Shown here: positions 61,103 to 64,000 of the stretch, piece after piece | Position numbering within the stretch: position 1 is the first letter of the stretch | Layout of the letters: every line of letters begins with the position of its first letter | Source of the DNA: DSXH01 sp964532065 | GTDB taxonomy: Bacteria > Bacteroidota > Ignavibacteria > Ignavibacteriales > Melioribacteraceae | Assembly (NCBI GenBank): GCA_964532065.1 | Contig: CAZHHG010000004.1 | Coordinates: 1 to 64,000 of the forward strand | Reading direction: 5' to 3' | DNA: 64,000 bases | Made by a program: the position numbers and the translations under genes | The notes under the pieces: model-generated | Seen by the model: the letters and a program-made list of their open reading frames with translations, nothing else | What the model was told of the DNA's origin: nothing | The model's database searches: none

Positions 61103-62104
61103 CTAATCAAGTTCGGGTTTCATATCCCGGGTCATGAGTTCGTAGGTTACTTTAATCGGGTCTCTATCCTCAAATAAAATTTTATAAACTGCCGAACAGA
61201 TAGGTGTGGTAATTTTATGTTCCTGCGATAACTGGTGAACCGACCTGCAGGTTTCAACACCTTCGGCAACCATCTGCATCGATTTGAGCACGTCTTTAAG
61301 CTTCTTTCCTTTGCCGATCTGCTCACCCACATAACGGTTACGGCTGTGCTTGCTCATACAAGTAACTATCAGGTCCCCCATACCAGAGAGTCCGGAAAAA
61401 GTCTCCGGTCTGGCGCCAAGACCTATTCCGAGTCGAGATATCTCGGCTATTCCTCGGGTCATAATTGCGGCTTTCGTATTATCACCGAATTTTGCGCCGT
61501 CAATTATCCCGGCTCCCACAGCAATCACATTTTTAAGAGCGCCGCCGTATTCAACCCCTAATAGATCTGTTGATGAATAAACCCGGAAATACGATGTTAT
61601 AAAAGCAGATTGAATCTGTTTGGCAGTATTTTCATCATTGGACGCTGCAACTACTGCAGTAGGGATCTTACGGCTCACTTCTTCGGCATGACTGGGTCCG
61701 GAGAGGACTCCTACCTGCGAATCGCTTAAATGCTTAAGTTCACTCTTAATTACCTGGGAGACAGTAAGTAGAGTCTCCTTTTCAATTCCCTTGGCCACAC
61801 TTACAAAAGTCGTATTGCTGAAATCGTATCGTTTCATCTGGTGCATTACACCCCGGACAAACTGAGAAGGGACTGCAATGACGATCATGTGTTTGTTTAC
61901 AGAACTCTCTTCGAGAGAGTGTTCTATATTTATTTCTTTAGGAATTTTAATACCCGGCAGGTAGATTTTATTTTCGCGGGAACGGTGGATTGTCTTAGCG
62001 TAATTTTTTTTGTATTCCCATAACGTAACCTGATGACCGTTATGATGAAGAAGAATAGCTAAAGTAGTGCCCCAGCCGCCGGCTCCGAGAACCGATATTC
62101 TCAT
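61103..62104 (-). CDS. gpsA: Glycerol-3-phosphate dehydrogenase (NAD(P)+)
   Basis: Makes glycerol-3-phosphate for membrane lipids. I set the start at MRISVLGAGGWGT, where the Rossmann dinucleotide motif GAGGWG begins at residue 7; the frame is open further but reads through the end of plsY. The C-terminal half has the conserved LKNVIAVGAGIIDGAKFGDN segment with the catalytic lysine. It is 7 bases downstream of plsY, so both steps of lysophosphatidate supply are in one operon. Confidence 0.96.
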   Translation of the reverse strand: MRISVLGAGGWGTTLAILLHHNGHQVTLWEYKKNYAKTIHRSRENKIYLPGIKIPKEINIEHSLEESSVNKHMIVIAVPSQFVRGVMHQMKRYDFSNTTFVSVAKGIEKETLLTVSQVIKSELKHLSDSQVGVLSGPSHAEEVSRKIPTAVVAASNDENTAKQIQSAFITSYFRVYSSTDLLGVEYGGALKNVIAVGAGIIDGAKFGDNTKAAIMTRGIAEISRLGIGLGARPETFSGLSGMGDLIVTCMSKHSRNRYVGEQIGKGKKLKDVLKSMQMVAEGVETCRSVHQLSQEHKITTPICSAVYKILFEDRDPIKVTYELMTRDMKPELD

Positions 62105-62111
62105 AATGAAA

Positions 62112-62774
62112 TTATTTCTTGTTGAACAAAGAGATCTTGCTTTCGCTTCCTTTAATAAGACGGTCGATGTTCTTCCTGTGGGTATAAAGAACAAGAAGTA
62201 CCAATCCAACTACAAAAGGAAGAATAGTCTGATATCCGGGAATTTCGACACCGAAAATATTCTCTCTTACCACCAGAATTATTGGTAGTGAAACTGCAGC
62301 CATCATTGAACCGAGAGAAATGTATCTGGATAGAGTAACTGTAAGAGTAAATACTGCCAGAGCTAAAAGCATATCAATTGTTATAAGTGTAATAAGGAAT
62401 CCAAGTGCTGTAGCAATTCCTTTACCGCCTTTGAATCCTGCAAAGACCGTCCAGATGTGTCCAATTACTGCTGCAATACCACAAATTATCTGAACCAGAG
62501 TGAAATCGTCGAATGGAGTTATGTTACTGAATGGAAAACTATCAAGATATAGACGGGCAACAATTACTACAGCGATGGCCCCTTTAAAAGCATCGAGAAT
62601 GATCGTTAGAACTCCCCATTTCCATCCCAAAACACGGAATACATTTGTACCGCCGGCATTTCCGCTGCCGTGCTGCCTTATATCAATACCTTTTAATAAT
62701 TTACTTAGAATTATACTCGTAGGAATAGAACCAACCAGATAGGATAAAACAACTACAAAAATTAAATTAAGCAT
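62112..62774 (-). CDS. plsY: Glycerol-3-phosphate acyltransferase PlsY
   Basis: Transfers acyl groups from acyl-phosphate to glycerol-3-phosphate, the first step of phospholipid synthesis. The 220-aa membrane protein has five spans and the three family motifs, GSIPTS-type (near 15), SGNAGGTNVFR (near 37) and GGKGIATALG (near 114). It leads directly into gpsA. Confidence 0.96.
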   Translation of the reverse strand: MLNLIFVVVLSYLVGSIPTSIILSKLLKGIDIRQHGSGNAGGTNVFRVLGWKWGVLTIILDAFKGAIAVVIVARLYLDSFPFSNITPFDDFTLVQIICGIAAVIGHIWTVFAGFKGGKGIATALGFLITLITIDMLLALAVFTLTVTLSRYISLGSMMAAVSLPIILVVRENIFGVEIPGYQTILPFVVGLVLLVLYTHRKNIDRLIKGSESKISLFNKK

Positions 62775-62849
62775 TACTACCGCCTGAAATTTGTCGAAAA
62801 ATTATACAAAATGTACTTTATAAACAATTAAAAAGAGCACACAGTTCAC

Positions 62850-63524
62850 TCATTTAATAATCCGTTCGAAGAGTTTGAGATCATCGTCACTGGTTATTTT
62901 GAAATTAAAACTCGAACCTTCTACTATTTTTACGTTAAAACCGGCATTATGGACAATCATAGACTCGTCAGTTCCCAGGAAACCGCTTTTTTCAGCTTTT
63001 TTAATCGATTCAATAAAAATATTGTATCTGAATACCTGGGGTGTCTGGACATAATAAATTTTGTTACGATCCAAATAAGAATCTACCTCGCTATTGCCTC
63101 TAATAAGCGTATCCTTTGCATTGATAGCGACAACAGCACCGCCGGACTCCTTAGCGGCATTGATTGAGTTCTCTAAAATCTCTTCAGAAAGCAACGGCCT
63201 AACGGCATCATGAACAACTATAATATCATCCCCGGAGGCATTTAAGGATTTAACCGCATTAAAAACCGAATACTGTCTTTCACTTCCACCTTCAACCGGA
63301 TCCCGTAGTTTTGTAAAACTGTACCTGATTTTTATTTCGTTTATAAGGGGAAAGAAATCCTTCTGTGCCGATACAATTATTTCATCGATCAATTTTGATT
63401 TTTGAAAAAGATCGATAGTATAAGCAATCAGTTCCTTACCGTTGAACCGGAGATATTGTTTGGGAAGCGGGCTTGAAGTCCGCAATCCCTTTCCCCCGGA
63501 CGGTATTATAGCAAAGACTTTCAT
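62850..63524 (-). CDS. ispD: 2-C-methyl-D-erythritol 4-phosphate cytidylyltransferase
   Basis: Third step of the MEP isoprenoid pathway. The 224-aa enzyme has the CTP-binding entry IPSGGKGLRTSSPLPKQYL (conserved Gly-rich loop and Lys) and HDAVRPLLS (near 107), as well as the late TDESM and GSSFNFKITSDDDL segment. The ATG overlaps the queA stop by one base. Confidence 0.95.
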   Translation of the reverse strand: MKVFAIIPSGGKGLRTSSPLPKQYLRFNGKELIAYTIDLFQKSKLIDEIIVSAQKDFFPLINEIKIRYSFTKLRDPVEGGSERQYSVFNAVKSLNASGDDIIVVHDAVRPLLSEEILENSINAAKESGGAVVAINAKDTLIRGNSEVDSYLDRNKIYYVQTPQVFRYNIFIESIKKAEKSGFLGTDESMIVHNAGFNVKIVEGSSFNFKITSDDDLKLFERIIK

Positions 63525-64000
63525 CAGACTATCAGCATGCCATCGCCATAACTTAAAAAGCGATATCCTTCTTTCAGAGCTTTCTTATATGCTTTCATAA
63601 TAAAATCGTAATCGGCAAAAGCAGCGGCAAGCATCAGCAAAGTTGATTCCGGCTGATGGAAATTGGTGATCAGCCTTTTAGTTATCTTGAAGTCATACTG
63701 GGGGAAAATGAATTTATCTGTCCAGCCGAAATTCGGTTTGGAAAATCCTTCGGCAGTAACGCTGCTTTCAAGAGCACGGCAGGTGCTTGTTCCAACAACA
63801 AATACATTTTTCTTTTCATGAAGAGCTTTATTAATAACCTTTGCAGTTTCGTCAGGGACTTCAAAAAATTCCGAATCCATTTTGTGTTTTGTTAGATCTT
63901 CAACTTCAACAGGTCTGAATGTTCCAAGGCCAATGTGAAGAATTACCGGGACAATTTTAGCACCTTTTTTTTCAATCTTTTTAATAAGAGCATTCGAGAA
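63524..64000 (-). CDS. queA: S-adenosylmethionine:tRNA ribosyltransferase-isomerase QueA (partial)
   Basis: The C-terminal part of QueA, which builds the epoxyqueuosine precursor on tRNA. The gene runs off the right end of the window: the frame is open to base 64000 (158 codons plus stop), so the N terminus is missing. Visible signatures are LHIGLGTFRPVEVEDL, KMDSEFFEV and the C-terminal TNFHQPESTLLMLAAAF and LSYGDGMLI. An internal ATG at 63880 lies inside the conserved region and is not the start. Confidence 0.95.
   Translation of the reverse strand, partial: FSNALIKKIEKKGAKIVPVILHIGLGTFRPVEVEDLTKHKMDSEFFEVPDETAKVINKALHEKKNVFVVGTSTCRALESSVTAEGFSKPNFGWTDKFIFPQYDFKITKRLITNFHQPESTLLMLAAAFADYDFIMKAYKKALKEGYRFLSYGDGMLIV

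Noticed and set aside
62105..62209. N-terminal extension of gpsA
   Set aside because: The added residues come from the plsY end in another frame, and the Rossmann motif sits at residue 7 from the ATG at 62104.

Overview
The window is a gene-dense, AT-rich bacterial chromosome segment, read as part of a draft assembly because it contains two runs of ten Ns (48873-48882 and 51258-51267). The gene content, the Bacteroidota-type promoter boxes (TTTG, 20 bp, TAnnTTTG, seen before the initiator tRNA, rimP and rpmE), the initiator tRNA without an encoded CCA, and the mix of LolA, UppP, RodZ-like, 7TM-HD and SIMPL proteins suggest a Bacteroidota/Chlorobi-group organism, most likely an Ignavibacteria-like lineage. 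This placement is an inference from gene style, not a database match. Unlike many Bacteroidota, several genes have strong GGAGG ribosome binding sites.

Layout. 1-7.0 kb: purL, a YihY membrane protein, a secreted YD-like repeat protein coupled to a beta-CASP metallo-hydrolase, a secreted DsrE-family protein, and a convergent HEAT-like exported protein. 7.0-7.7 kb: a gene-poor stretch with a possible 31-aa membrane peptide, then the initiator tRNA with its own promoter and terminator. 7.8-13.1 kb: recN, a DUF6588-like protein, an SCP2-like protein, hemW and a SIMPL protein. 13.2-22.2 kb: the classic translation/RNA operon rimP-nusA-infB-rbfA-truB-ribF-rpsO-pnp, preceded by a clear promoter and a terminator-like leader hairpin. 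22.3-30.1 kb: dus, rng, transaldolase, gcvT, comB, ftsK. 30.1-36.5 kb: lolA, a UPF0104 flippase-like protein, an outer-membrane-like protein, uppP, a lipoprotein cyclophilin, an NSS transporter with a 37-aa small subunit, and holA. 36.6-43.5 kb: an ECF sigma/anti-sigma pair, rpmE, rsmB, a RodZ-like protein, ligA, a small GT9-like protein and a STAS protein. 43.6-54.9 kb: a HAD phosphatase, a c-di-AMP phosphodiesterase-like 7TM-HD protein, xerD, a lipoprotein, an MsbA-like ABC exporter, an O-antigen ligase-like protein with a large inserted beta-propeller-like region, a family 2 glycosyltransferase, nadK and a thioredoxin-like protein. From 54.9 kb everything is on the minus strand: a four-gene operon (two ATP-grasp ligases, a GNAT acetyltransferase, lysine 2,3-aminomutase), recG, gpsA, plsY, ispD and a queA cut by the window end.

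Most of the window is core housekeeping. The parts that stand out are the minus-strand operon at 54929-58721, which reads as a pathway that makes L-beta-lysine and then acylates or ligates it into an unknown small product, and the O-antigen ligase-like protein with an inserted repeat domain at 50672-52715. No CRISPR array, insertion sequence, prophage, rRNA or replication origin was seen.
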